A stretch of DNA of 64,000 bases from Flavobacterium supellecticarium (GTDB lineage Bacteria > Bacteroidota > Bacteroidia > Flavobacteriales > Flavobacteriaceae). The stretch covers positions 496,001 to 560,000 of the forward strand of contig NZ_SSNZ01000002.1 of NCBI RefSeq assembly GCF_004801375.1. Direction: 5' to 3'. The notes under the pieces were generated by a model. The model searched no databases and was not told the DNA's origin. It saw nothing but the letters and a program-made list of their open reading frames with translations. Below, one piece after another: positions 42,804 to 51,789 of the stretch; positions within the stretch are counted from its first letter, which is position 1, and each line of letters opens with the position of its first letter. The position numbers and the translations under genes are program-made.

Positions 42804-43362
42804 CGTATCCGGACAGAAAATCATCAAAATGGAAGACTTGCGTAAACTGTTAACGGAAGCCGGTTTTTCGAACGTACAAACCTATATTCAGAGTGGGAAT
42901 GTTTTTGTTGATACACCCGAATCAGATCCGGAGAAAATTGAAAAACAGGTTACGACGCTACTAATGGAAAAATATGCTTTTCAGGTACCGGTGGTCGCGG
43001 TATCGGAAAACAGCCTGCTTCGTATTTTTATGCACAATCCCTATTTAAACGAACCGGATATTCCCGTAAAACAGCTTTATGTCGCGTTTTTGGCTACCGA
43101 ACCGACCGCCGAAAACAGTACACGCCTCGAACCGGAATTTGTACATCCTGATACCTTTCAAATGGCAACCAATCGCCGGGCGTTGTATCTGAATTATGTA
43201 AACTCGGCCGGAAATTCCAAAATGACCAATAATTGGATTGAAGGCAAACTCAAGGTAACGGCAACTTCCCGCAACTGGAATACGGTAACGAAGTTGATGG
43301 CTTTGTTTGAATCCCGAAAAAATAATACACCAAAAGAAATCGGAACGGTTGTTAAAAAATAA
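42769..43362 (+). CDS. DUF1697 domain protein
   Basis: A 197-residue protein with the family's opening HLILLRGINVSGQKIIKMED, the segment NVQTYIQSGNVFVD and the C-terminal TATSRNWNTVTKLMAL. DUF1697 proteins are of unknown function and have a ferredoxin-like fold. It starts inside the histidine kinase gene, which implies translational coupling; whether that has meaning for signalling is unknown. Confidence 0.92.
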   Translation: MHTHLILLRGINVSGQKIIKMEDLRKLLTEAGFSNVQTYIQSGNVFVDTPESDPEKIEKQVTTLLMEKYAFQVPVVAVSENSLLRIFMHNPYLNEPDIPVKQLYVAFLATEPTAENSTRLEPEFVHPDTFQMATNRRALYLNYVNSAGNSKMTNNWIEGKLKVTATSRNWNTVTKLMALFESRKNNTPKEIGTVVKK

Positions 43363-43364
43363 AA

Positions 43365-43395
43365 TTTGAACAGCTGTCGGTTTGTTTTACATTTG
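43365..43395 (+). promoter_or_regulatory. Promoter of the WYL regulator gene
   Basis: TTTG at 43365-43368, 19 bases, TACATTTG at 43388-43395: both elements and spacing fit the Bacteroidota consensus; the start codon is 20 bases further. Confidence 0.68.
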
Positions 43396-43414
43396 ACAGA
43401 TAAAGCAGTAAACC

Positions 43415-44362
43415 ATGAACCGATTTGACCGCATTACGGCAATTTTAATTCAGTTACAATCCAAAAGAGTAGTAAAAGCGCAGGATCTGGCCGATAGGTT
43501 TAATATTAGTCTTAGGACGGTATACCGCGATATTCGTACGTTGGAGGAAGCCGGTGTACCCCTTTACGGAGAAGCCGGTGTCGGTTATTCGATTGTTGAT
43601 GGTTATCGGTTGCCACCGGTTATGTTTACTCAAGACGAGGCAATGGCTTTTATTACGGCTGAAAAACTGATGGAAAAGCTGTCTGAAACGGCAATTCAAA
43701 ATAACTTCCGGTCGGCGATGTATAAAATCCGGTCGGTTTTACGAGGTTCTGAAAAAGACCTGGTAGAAGGACTGGAAGATCATATCCATGTTCGTAAAAA
43801 GAAAAAAAATACAACAGCGCCGGAAAACAGTCTGGATGTACTCTTAAAAGCCATTTCGGAAAAACGCATTGTAAAAATGTCCTATCGTGCTTTTGGAAAC
43901 GAACAGAATACGGAACGGCTCATCGAACCCATCGGAATTTACTATGAAAACGAATATTGGTATACGGTTGGCTATTGTCATTATCGTTCGGATTACCGAC
44001 ATTTCCGTGCCGATAGAGTGGTTGCTATTCTGTTAACCGGAGAACCTTTCCGAAAGGAACACGCTTCCCTTCAGAAATATCAGGAGCAGATCAAACAGGA
44101 TTTACATTTCAAAAGAGAAAAAGTCGTGATTCGGGTTGATAAAACCATAGGAATGTATTTGCAGGAACGAAAGCATTATTATGGTTTTGTGAGTGAAAAG
44201 ATCGACGGGAATGAAATTGAGATGACCTTCCTGACTGAATCGTTGTATGAAGGTTTTGCCCGTTGGTATATTATGTTTGCCGACTATGCTGAAATCCTGG
44301 AACCGACCTCGTTAAAAGTGCGTGTAAAAGAGCTGGCTGAAAAAATTTTACAAAAAGAATAA
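43415..44362 (+). CDS. WYL-domain transcriptional regulator (YafY type)
   Basis: A 315-residue regulator. The N-terminal winged helix (RITAILIQLQSKRVVKAQDL, ISLRTVYRDIRTLEEAG) binds DNA; the middle WYL domain (KRIVKMSYRAFG, PIGIYYENEYWYTVGYCHY, FRADRV) is a ligand sensor for nucleotides or similar molecules; a WCX-like C-terminus follows. It is 79 bases before a DinB gene, which is often seen with YafY-like regulators, so regulation of that gene is likely but inferred. Confidence 0.93.
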   Translation: MNRFDRITAILIQLQSKRVVKAQDLADRFNISLRTVYRDIRTLEEAGVPLYGEAGVGYSIVDGYRLPPVMFTQDEAMAFITAEKLMEKLSETAIQNNFRSAMYKIRSVLRGSEKDLVEGLEDHIHVRKKKKNTTAPENSLDVLLKAISEKRIVKMSYRAFGNEQNTERLIEPIGIYYENEYWYTVGYCHYRSDYRHFRADRVVAILLTGEPFRKEHASLQKYQEQIKQDLHFKREKVVIRVDKTIGMYLQERKHYYGFVSEKIDGNEIEMTFLTESLYEGFARWYIMFADYAEILEPTSLKVRVKELAEKILQKE

Positions 44363-44441
44363 ACTTTAAAAACCTGCTGACATAGGGTTGTCACCAACCG
44401 GTTGTTCCTTTGTATTGTTAAACAAAAAAACGATACATTAT

Positions 44442-44939
44442 ATGAAACTAATCACATTGTTACAGGAAGAATTAGTACAGGAAGCCGCTACAACCCGAAA
44501 AATGTTATCCATCGTGCCTACTGAAAAATTAGATTGGCAGCCACATCCGAAAAGTATGAAAATGGGAGTATTGGCAGCGCACATTGCCGAACTAACCGCA
44601 TGGGTAGAGATGGTACTAACCACCAGTGAACTCGATTTTGCAAACAATCCGTATGAACCAAAAGACGTAAAAAATACGGCTGAGTTGCTGGCGTTTTTCG
44701 AGCAGTCGCTTGCAAAAGGAATCAAAGCGCTGGAAGACAACGATGAAGAAGAATTCTGGGAAGAATGGACGTTGCGCAACGGAGATCAGATTTTCAAAAC
44801 CTCATCCAAATATGAAGTAATTCGTATGTGTTATTGTCAGATTGTACACCACCGTGCACAGTTGGGTGTCTATTTGCGATTGCTAAACATTCCGATTCCG
44901 GGAAGTTATGGACCAAGTGCCGATGAGGTTATGATGTAG
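44442..44939 (+). CDS. DinB family protein
   Basis: Starting at MKLITLLQEELVQEAATTRK gives 165 residues. The metal-site histidines appear in VLAAHIAELTAWVEM and QIVHHRAQLGVYLRLLNIP, and the loop PGSYGPSADE ends the fold, as in DinB/YfiT proteins. The frame from 44388 adds a stretch without homology and is unlikely. Likely a thiol-dependent transferase or stress protein. Its position after the WYL regulator suggests joint control; ends at a good terminator. Confidence 0.9.
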   Translation: MKLITLLQEELVQEAATTRKMLSIVPTEKLDWQPHPKSMKMGVLAAHIAELTAWVEMVLTTSELDFANNPYEPKDVKNTAELLAFFEQSLAKGIKALEDNDEEEFWEEWTLRNGDQIFKTSSKYEVIRMCYCQIVHHRAQLGVYLRLLNIPIPGSYGPSADEVMM

Positions 44940-44977
44940 GATTTGTTATAATCCGGGTTACTAAAATAAAAATAGAA

Positions 44978-45013
44978 AAAGGGGCTGTCGCAATAAGGAC
45001 AGCCTCTTTTTTT
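44978..45013 (+). terminator. Terminator after the dinB-like gene
   Basis: AAAGGGGCTGTC, an eight-base loop, GACAGCCTCTTT and a T run; one G-U in the stem. Confidence 0.85.
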
Positions 45014-45060
45014 GATACTGTATGAAAGTACAGTTATCGGGAAACAAAACAATTCGCTGC

Positions 45061-48000
45061 TTAAGGACGATTGATAACTATTTTTTTGATAATTTTTGAA
45101 TGATCATTACGTTCCAAGACAATCAGATAAGTTCCAATAGGAAGGTTGGTAACACTGATACTTTTGGTTCCGTTGAGGCTAAACTGTTTAACGGGTTGCC
45201 CCTTTGTATTGATCATTGTAGCTCTTTTAAAAATGGTACTGTCGGCAGCTATTTTAAAACTGTTTCTGGCCGGATTTGGCCATATTTTTATAGTGGTGTC
45301 CGAATAGGTGTCTTCAAATTCGTTGGGTTTGTCCGGAATGGTTTTGGTTACCGATTCCGGTTGGAACCGGGAAAGAATTGGTAGTCGGGTTCCGTCAGCT
45401 CCAACAGCATAGATATTCCCGGCATTTTTAGGAAAATAAACCAAGGTTGTTTTTCCGGTAAGATCGCCAGTGGCATAGGTCGTCACAAAAAGCACCTTTT
45501 TGTCGGCTGTAATTGTCTCGAAAGCGACGGCATTTTTCCAGACCGTATGCGCAATCCGATAATAGGTTTTTCCGGGAGCGATAGTATTGTCAATTGTAAA
45601 TCCGGTGTTGATGGTGCCTTCCGGATTCAGATTGTTTTTATACATATACATATTTCGTGCGGTAATATAATGTAGTACCGGCGATCGGGGTTTGGGATAT
45701 TTTTTGGCGGCAATATAGGCTTTTGTTGCCTCGATATTGGCTTGAGTGATCGTGATTTTTCCAGGCGTATAATCGTTTACAACCGCGTCAAATGGGATCA
45801 GGAATCCGGATTTAATAAAAAAATCGGTTAAGTCCTGCTGAACGGCATCACTCGCATATTTGACAAAATTCATCATTTGCTGACCGTTACTGACCGGCTT
45901 CCCATTGTACGGAGCGTTCCGTATAGACTGTGTGATTATACCGAGCCAGTTAGCATAATCGGTATTTCCGCCAATGTTATTGTTGGCTATTACCTGTTCC
46001 AGAGTTGGAGCGTTCATGCCGGCACCGGCAATGGAATAATAGAGCTGTAGCTGCCAGAAAGGTAATAGCCTTTCGAAAATATTGCTACGACTCATGATGT
46101 TTTTTTGTTTCAGACCAACTTCGTTGTAATAACTGTTATACAAATTACCGGTAAGACGAGTGCCAAGATACGGATCGTCTGTCGTTTCCAACCGTGTTAA
46201 ACGGGAATGACTTAGGATATAACTGGTATAAGCTGAGTAAATCATGTTGGTTACCTCGAAAGTTCCGGTCCATTTCAAACCATTAGGAAACTGATTTTGT
46301 TGTCCAAACCTGTTCGCAATTGCCCATATGTCGAGCTGATGCGGCGAAGTAAGAGCATTTTGATTCCAGCTGAGGTCAAAATGAGCGTGATGGTTTGAGG
46401 CATAATAGCCGCCTTTTGATTCAATCCAGGCGAACAACCGGTTAGGGGGGACAAGATTGTATTTTACCAATCCCATCTGATGGAACTGTATTGCAATAAT
46501 AGAATCCCATTTCTGGATAAGTTCCGGTCCTTTAAAAAGAGTATTTTGAATTAGCGGTTCCTTAAGGATGTTTATACCGATATGTTTTCCCACCAGATCT
46601 ACTTTGGGATATGCTTTGTTAAGTAATGTTTTCTGCCATTCCTGAAAAGAAGAAGTGGCTGATAAAAAACCATTTACCGTTCCGGTAGTAATATTGATTT
46701 TAACATCGGGTAAATCAGGAATATCACTGTTATACTCGATATACGCCAATCCGCTATTGGTGACGGTAAATTTGTTCAGTCCGGGTTTGAGGAAATAAAT
46801 ACTTTCTTTAGCATCTGTTTCGTTGGCGAAATCCTTTATTTTTAAAGAAACACTTCCTTTGGATGCATTGTAATCGGTAACAAATACAATCGCAATAGCA
46901 TTGTTTTCAAACGCAATACCCGTGGGATTCTGATAACAACTGTATTCATATGTATTCTGTAAAATCGTTTTTGTTTTTAGCGGAGACGGTACCGCTTGAT
47001 AGTGTTGTACCCGGAACTTTTTGGGATCGGCTTTATCCAATAAATGCAATGCCAGTTTTTTAAAAAAAGGATCGGATATGGCATTGATGTCATTTGCCGT
47101 AATACCGGAGCGTAAATCCGAATAGAGTCGATCCGTAAAAATAGTCAGATACTGATCGGTTGGTTCTCTTTTCTGGTAAAATTCGATTTCGGCAATACTG
47201 GCAAAATTGTTGTATCCGCTCAATACGGTTATGCGCACCTGTGCAGGTTGTTTAAAGCTATGGGAAAACGGAATCATGGCCGAGGTGTTTTTGAACCCGC
47301 AGTCATAATTTTCCACTACGGTCTGGTAATTGCCGTTAGCCGTCCGGGCTTCGACTTTAATACGACCGAAGATACCGTTACGATTGCCGTCTTGTCTGGG
47401 ATGATAAACAATATAGTCCATCTTGTCGGCAGTAGAAAAATTATAGACCAATGAATAGGGAAGCGCTTTATGAGTATGGTTGGAATGGTAAAGAGTACTT
47501 CGTTTTCCGTCAAAAGACAGGCTGATTCCTTCGTTGGCCTGATAGTTTGATGCGGAGGCACTGCTAACAGGAAGTTTCAGATCGTCTAAATGAGCCACAG
47601 AACCAGCTTCAATGGAAAATGAATCCGGTTTGGGGTCGATTTGCGGTTGTGATGAATAGAAAGCCATTTCGGCCACACTCGAAAAATTACCATAACCGGA
47701 TTTTACGATAAACCGTATGACGACAGGATTGTCGACTCCCGGTCCGGGTAATGACAGCACTTTGACATTTTGCGTTTGTTGCCAGTTTACAGTAGTGAGT
47801 GGTTGGAACTGAAATGGATAATCGGTTGCGGCCCATATTTCGACTTCGCCCCATCTGCCCTTGGTTGCCCCGTCATGTCTGGGCGTATATTCGATAGAAC
47901 TGATGTTGGGAACCTGAAAAAAATAGTAATCCAGTGTATCGGGTATTCCGGTTTTGGACCATTCGGACAGGTATATGGTCGCGGTATTGTTGTCACAACT

Positions 48001-48144
48001 TTTATCGGGACCTTGTCTGGGCTGAAACGGTCTGCTGGAAGTAACCTTATATGGTTTTACACGGAAAACCTGAGCAGTTGCCAGAGTAAAGGATATCTCG
48101 GGAAGTAACAACGTGACAAAGAGGGTAAAAATTATTTTTTTCAT
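45061..48144 (-). CDS. T9SS-secreted M60-like protein with lost zinc site and two discoidin-like domains
   Basis: A 1027-residue secreted protein. Residues 1-24 are a signal peptide. Two discoidin/F5-8C-like modules at ~30-165 and ~195-325 share the pattern Y-x-P-R-x-D-G (EYTPRHDGATKG; VYHPRQDGNRNG) and end in SVAEMAFY/SIAEIEFY. Residues ~500-870 resemble M60 (enhancin-like) peptidases, with GLKWTGTFEVTNMIYS after the zinc motif. However, where M60 enzymes have HExxH this has N611-R-F-G-Q615. The last ~80 residues (IKIWPNPARNSFKIA to SKIIKKIVI) form a type A sorting domain for type IX secretion. Probably a binding protein for glycans or mucin. Confidence 0.85.
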   Translation of the reverse strand: MKKIIFTLFVTLLLPEISFTLATAQVFRVKPYKVTSSRPFQPRQGPDKSCDNNTATIYLSEWSKTGIPDTLDYYFFQVPNISSIEYTPRHDGATKGRWGEVEIWAATDYPFQFQPLTTVNWQQTQNVKVLSLPGPGVDNPVVIRFIVKSGYGNFSSVAEMAFYSSQPQIDPKPDSFSIEAGSVAHLDDLKLPVSSASASNYQANEGISLSFDGKRSTLYHSNHTHKALPYSLVYNFSTADKMDYIVYHPRQDGNRNGIFGRIKVEARTANGNYQTVVENYDCGFKNTSAMIPFSHSFKQPAQVRITVLSGYNNFASIAEIEFYQKREPTDQYLTIFTDRLYSDLRSGITANDINAISDPFFKKLALHLLDKADPKKFRVQHYQAVPSPLKTKTILQNTYEYSCYQNPTGIAFENNAIAIVFVTDYNASKGSVSLKIKDFANETDAKESIYFLKPGLNKFTVTNSGLAYIEYNSDIPDLPDVKINITTGTVNGFLSATSSFQEWQKTLLNKAYPKVDLVGKHIGINILKEPLIQNTLFKGPELIQKWDSIIAIQFHQMGLVKYNLVPPNRLFAWIESKGGYYASNHHAHFDLSWNQNALTSPHQLDIWAIANRFGQQNQFPNGLKWTGTFEVTNMIYSAYTSYILSHSRLTRLETTDDPYLGTRLTGNLYNSYYNEVGLKQKNIMSRSNIFERLLPFWQLQLYYSIAGAGMNAPTLEQVIANNNIGGNTDYANWLGIITQSIRNAPYNGKPVSNGQQMMNFVKYASDAVQQDLTDFFIKSGFLIPFDAVVNDYTPGKITITQANIEATKAYIAAKKYPKPRSPVLHYITARNMYMYKNNLNPEGTINTGFTIDNTIAPGKTYYRIAHTVWKNAVAFETITADKKVLFVTTYATGDLTGKTTLVYFPKNAGNIYAVGADGTRLPILSRFQPESVTKTIPDKPNEFEDTYSDTTIKIWPNPARNSFKIAADSTIFKRATMINTKGQPVKQFSLNGTKSISVTNLPIGTYLIVLERNDHSKIIKKIVINRP

Positions 48145-48524
48145 TGCTGATCAATATATGTAATACGGAATAAATTTAAAATATTGTAATACAGCTGTTT
48201 AATATTGTCTTGTTATGACCTTTAAAAGCTTTTTTTGTCTAGTTGTTTTTCAGAATTGACAAAAAAGAAGTAACGAAAAAGGAACAACAGCGTTGGTTTC
48301 GGAATATTCTAAAAAACAAAAGGAATGGAATTGCAACATATTGTGATAAAATATATATTTATTGCAAAAAGCTTAAAATGATTGCTTTTTTGTTAAGAAA
48401 ATCAGTTAAAAATTTGTTTTACTGTTAGAATTGTAAATAGAATTAGTAAATTGCACGGCATATATAGGATGATTTCTCTCCTTACAAGAAGGAATATCAG
48501 ATCACTAAACCAATACTATTTTAC
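48145..48524. other. 380-base gap between divergent genes
   Basis: AT-rich divergent region holding the promoters of the M60-like gene and rocD. I find no clear -33/-7 pair; a weak TAAATTGC lies near 48449. A 61-codon open frame at 48243-48428 has a composition unlike a protein and no family; I treat it as chance. Confidence 0.5.
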
Positions 48525-49769
48525 ATGTCAGTTTTAGAAAAAATCAATTCTGCCGAAGCGATTGCTCTGGAGGATAAACACGGAGCGCATAATTATCATC
48601 CGCTTCCGGTAGTATTATGCAAAGGGGAAGGTGTTTTTGTCTGGGATGTGGAAGGTAAGAAGTATTATGACTTTTTATCGGCCTACTCAGCCGTAAACCA
48701 GGGACATTGCCATCCGAAAATTGTTAATGCAATGATCGAACAGGCGCAAACATTAACATTGACTTCAAGAGCGTTTTACAACGATAAATTGGGAGCTTAC
48801 GAAAAATTCGTAACCGGTTATTTCGGATTCGATAAGGTATTACCCATGAACACCGGAGCCGAAGCCGTGGAAACCGCTTTGAAATTATGCCGTAAATGGG
48901 CATATGAAAAAAGAGGCATTCCGGAAAATCAGGCGCAGATTATTGTTTGTGAAAACAATTTCCACGGTAGAACCACCACGATTATCTCTTTTTCCAATGA
49001 CGAAAATGCCCGCAAGAATTTCGGGCCGTATACGGAAGGATTTATCCGTATACCTTATGATGACATTGCTGCACTGGAAAACGCGCTTAAATCGAATAAA
49101 AACATTGCAGGATTCCTTGTGGAACCTATTCAGGGAGAAGCGGGCGTTTATGTGCCGGCCGAAGGCTATCTGGCCAAAGCAAAAGAATTGTGTGAAGCAC
49201 ACAATACTCTTTTTATTGCCGATGAGGTACAGACGGGGATTGCACGTACCGGAAAATTACTGGCCGTACAACACGAAAACGTACAACCGGACATTCTGAT
49301 CTTGGGTAAGGCCTTATCGGGAGGAGCCTATCCGGTTTCGGCAGTATTGGCAAACGATGCGATAATGAATGTGATCAAACCGGGACAACACGGATCTACT
49401 TTTGGAGGAAATCCGGTGGCGGCTGCAGTAGCAATTGCCGCGTTGACTGTAGTCGAAGAAGAACAACTGGCAGTCAATGCAGAAAAATTAGGAGCATTAT
49501 TCCGGGCGAAAATGAACGACTATATTGCCGGAAGTTCGATCTGTACATTAGTGCGCGGAAAAGGACTTTTAAATGCAATAGTGATCAACGATACAGAAGA
49601 AAGCGATACCGCCTGGAACATCTGTATGGCGTTACGCGATAACGGTCTTTTGGCCAAACCAACCCATGGAAATATCATCCGTTTTGCACCGCCTTTGGTG
49701 ATGAATGAAGAGCAGTTGCTGGACTGTGTTGGTATTATCACAACCACATTAAAGCAATTCGAAAAGTAA
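48525..49769 (+). CDS. rocD: Ornithine aminotransferase
   Basis: PLP enzyme that transfers the delta-amino group of ornithine to 2-oxoglutarate. The 414-residue protein has [68 protein letters not shown] and the PLP lysine in [14 protein letters not shown], all typical of ornithine--oxo-acid transaminase. Close relatives (acetylornithine aminotransferase) look alike but the opening [10 protein letters not shown] favours RocD. It is monocistronic, with a terminator. Confidence 0.95.
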   Translation: MSVLEKINSAEAIALEDKHGAHNYHPLPVVLCKGEGVFVWDVEGKKYYDFLSAYSAVNQGHCHPKIVNAMIEQAQTLTLTSRAFYNDKLGAYEKFVTGYFGFDKVLPMNTGAEAVETALKLCRKWAYEKRGIPENQAQIIVCENNFHGRTTTIISFSNDENARKNFGPYTEGFIRIPYDDIAALENALKSNKNIAGFLVEPIQGEAGVYVPAEGYLAKAKELCEAHNTLFIADEVQTGIARTGKLLAVQHENVQPDILILGKALSGGAYPVSAVLANDAIMNVIKPGQHGSTFGGNPVAAAVAIAALTVVEEEQLAVNAEKLGALFRAKMNDYIAGSSICTLVRGKGLLNAIVINDTEESDTAWNICMALRDNGLLAKPTHGNIIRFAPPLVMNEEQLLDCVGIITTTLKQFEK

Positions 49770-49797
49770 AAATAATTTAGAATATTGTTTATATTGT

Positions 49798-49823
49798 AAA
49801 AGCAGCTTTCGGGCTGCTTTTTT
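49798..49823 (+). terminator. Terminator after rocD
   Basis: AAAAGCAGC-TTTCGG-GCTGCTTTTTT, a strong hairpin with T run. Confidence 0.9.
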
Positions 49824-49884
49824 ATTGGAATTACGACAGAAGGTAAGTTGCTGGTTAGAAAAGAAGAGGAATGCAAAAGTTTGC

Positions 49885-49892
49885 TATTTTTG
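49885..49892 (+). promoter_or_regulatory. Candidate -7 box for the small membrane/Smr gene pair
   Basis: TATTTTTG matches TAnnTTTG, 20 bases before the start at 49913. No well-spaced -33 TTG is visible. Confidence 0.42.
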
Positions 49893-49912
49893 AATAAAAT
49901 AAAACAAGTGAT

Positions 49913-50095
49913 ATGAAAACGATGTATATACTGTTGTTTTTCGGAATGGGCGCCTGGGCCTTGTACGAACAAACACAACCCCATCCAAACATCTGGGTGC
50001 AGATAATAGCAGTGGTGATTTTCTTTTACGGGATGATGAAACTAATGGAGAAAGTGCCGGGTAAAAATCAGGAAAAGGAGGAAGAAGATGTTTAA
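49913..50095 (+). CDS. Small hypothetical membrane protein, 60 residues
   Basis: Two hydrophobic segments (MYILLFFGMGAWALY and WVQIIAVVIFFYGMMKLM) followed by an acidic, Lys-rich tail. It overlaps the start of the Smr gene by eight bases, a -7 box precedes it, and it keeps the coding pattern of the area, so I think it is real. Function unknown. Confidence 0.6.
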   Translation: MKTMYILLFFGMGAWALYEQTQPHPNIWVQIIAVVIFFYGMMKLMEKVPGKNQEKEEEDV

Positions 50096-50642
50096 TATAG
50101 GAGACCATGTTGCGGCACTTGATGAGGATATCAGTGGCGTGGTAAAAGAAGTAAAAAAGGATCAGGTTTTAGTGGAAACTAGTGATGGATTTTTGATGAC
50201 ATTTTTTGTCAAAGAACTTGTTAAGATGGATAAATCCAGTAAGTTAGATGTTTTTAATTCAGGTATGACTTTAGATACTGTTTTAAAAGAAAAAGAGCTG
50301 CCTAAAAAGCGCTCTTTTGTAAAAGAAAAGCGTTCCCGTAAGGATGAATTTGTCCTGGAAATCGATTTGCATATTGAAAAATTGGTACCCTCAAAACGAG
50401 GAATGTCAAACTATGATATCCTGACAGTGCAAATGGAAACGGCGCAACGTCAAATCGAATTTGCGATAAAAAACAGGATTCCCAGAATTGTTTTTATTCA
50501 TGGTGTCGGGGAAGGAATTTTAAAAGCCGAGCTGGATTTTTTACTGGGGCGATATGACTCGGTTGTCTTCCAGGATGCCGATTATCAGAAGTACGGATTG
50601 GGAGCGACAGCGGTTTATTTTAAACAAAATGCAAATCGCTAA
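50088..50642 (+). CDS. Smr domain protein
   Basis: A 184-residue protein. Residues ~1-50 resemble the N-terminal domain of the DUF2027-type Smr proteins (FNIGDHVAALDEDISGVVKE); residues ~95-184 are a Smr domain with EIDLHIEKL, IVFIHGVGEGILKAEL and the C-terminal YGLGATAVYFKQ. Smr domains are nicking endonucleases or RNA-binding modules; in the short form the role is unknown. Coupled to the preceding small membrane gene. Confidence 0.9.
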   Translation: MFNIGDHVAALDEDISGVVKEVKKDQVLVETSDGFLMTFFVKELVKMDKSSKLDVFNSGMTLDTVLKEKELPKKRSFVKEKRSRKDEFVLEIDLHIEKLVPSKRGMSNYDILTVQMETAQRQIEFAIKNRIPRIVFIHGVGEGILKAELDFLLGRYDSVVFQDADYQKYGLGATAVYFKQNANR

Positions 50643-50646
50643 GCAT

Positions 50647-50680
50647 AAAAAAAAGACCGGATATGTCCGGTCTTTTTTTT
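50647..50680. terminator. Bidirectional terminator
   Basis: GACCGGA-TATG-TCCGGTC flanked by eight As and eight Ts, serving the Smr gene and the convergent lipoprotein gene. Confidence 0.92.
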
Positions 50681-50704
50681 TATGTTTTTTAGAATATTGT
50701 TGTA

Positions 50705-51667
50705 TTAGTTTGTGATGTAATCTCCGAAAGTATATTGCGGATGAGTGAAGGATTGCGTGCCTTTTTGGTAAACAATATTTTGGAATGTCAGGTTGTGTTT
50801 ATATCCGATAACAGTTGTGTTGGTCGGATCAAAAATTTCGGTTGTAACGATCGTAATACTACCTTGACTGGCGATCCATTCTTCGCTTAAAACAATCGGA
50901 GTGACAGGGGCACTTCCGGCGCAGGCAACAACGGCAGAATAGTCAGGATTCGACCCGGTAACCGACGAGGAATACATTCTGTAAATCACCTTTGCGGTAT
51001 CTTCCAAATTGATGGTTTGCGTTCCGGCCTGACTTGGGTACGAACCGGTAGGTAAATCGACCAGTAAAAATTGACCACCGTTTTTAAGATAAATTTTGTT
51101 ATCCGAACAATTTTGCGGAACCGCTCCCGGAAACGAAAAACTTAAAGTGTTATTAGCCGAAGTATAGGTCCCGAAAAGATAATCCGGGAATGAAAGCGTT
51201 GAAGTATTATTGCTAAACTGCGTGTTCTTAAATTTAATCAAATGACTATAGCTGATCCGGGTCGACAGGGAGGTAGGATCAACAGTTGGAATCATCGTGG
51301 TGGTTATTGCAACGGTTCCTCCGGGTTTTACATTAAATTCATCCACTACCGACGGGCTGGAAGGCGGTATGATCGAACAGATAGAGGAAGAAGTTACACT
51401 GCCTGAATAGGTACGATAGATAATATCGGTCGGATTAAGAATTGTATAGACTCTTGGCGTATTGAGTGGTGTTTCTTCATTTTTGAAAAACGAAGGACTG
51501 ATATTTAAAAGCATTAACTGATTATCACTGGTTTTCAACAAGATGTCATTGTTGGTGCATTTTTGAACGGCAACACTGCCAAAATCAAAGGTCTCCACGA
51601 CAATATCACCGTCGTCACAGCTATTCAGAAGGAATAAGCATACAAATGCGCTAAAAACTTTTTTCAT
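50705..51667 (-). CDS. Lipoprotein with two internal repeats
   Basis: A 320-residue protein with the lipobox LNSC (Cys17), followed by DDGD, an acidic stretch like the surface-export signal of Bacteroidota lipoproteins. Residues ~37-175 and ~190-320 are copies of one beta-rich domain: CTNNDILLKTSDNQLMLL and CSDNKIYLKNGGQFLLV start each, then IIYRTYSGSV/VIYRMYSSSV, and GTVAITTTMI/GSITIVTTEI with a Tyr-rich end. I do not know the fold or function. Likely on the cell surface, where it may bind a ligand. Confidence 0.78.
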   Translation of the reverse strand: MKKVFSAFVCLFLLNSCDDGDIVVETFDFGSVAVQKCTNNDILLKTSDNQLMLLNISPSFFKNEETPLNTPRVYTILNPTDIIYRTYSGSVTSSSICSIIPPSSPSVVDEFNVKPGGTVAITTTMIPTVDPTSLSTRISYSHLIKFKNTQFSNNTSTLSFPDYLFGTYTSANNTLSFSFPGAVPQNCSDNKIYLKNGGQFLLVDLPTGSYPSQAGTQTINLEDTAKVIYRMYSSSVTGSNPDYSAVVACAGSAPVTPIVLSEEWIASQGSITIVTTEIFDPTNTTVIGYKHNLTFQNIVYQKGTQSFTHPQYTFGDYITN

Positions 51668-51745
51668 TTGATTATAGAATTTGCAACAAAAGTAACTTTT
51701 TTTGTATTTACTCCGGACGGATCAGATGAAATTCAACTTAATTGC

Positions 51746-51753
51746 TATATTTG
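51746..51753 (+). promoter_or_regulatory. Candidate -7 box for the sugar MFS gene
   Basis: TATATTTG matches TAnnTTTG and lies 36 bases before the ATG at 51790. It overlaps the TTG that would start the longer frame, which argues against that start. Confidence 0.45.
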
Positions 51754-51789
51754 AAACTCATAACTAATCTAAATCAAGTTCTTGTACTT

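Noticed and set aside
48243..48428. 61-codon open frame in the gap before rocD
   Set aside because: Low-complexity Lys-rich translation from an AT-rich intergenic region, no start signals and no family.
51742..51789. TTG-initiated extension of the MFS gene
   Set aside because: It overlaps the -7 box; the family start fits the ATG at 51790.
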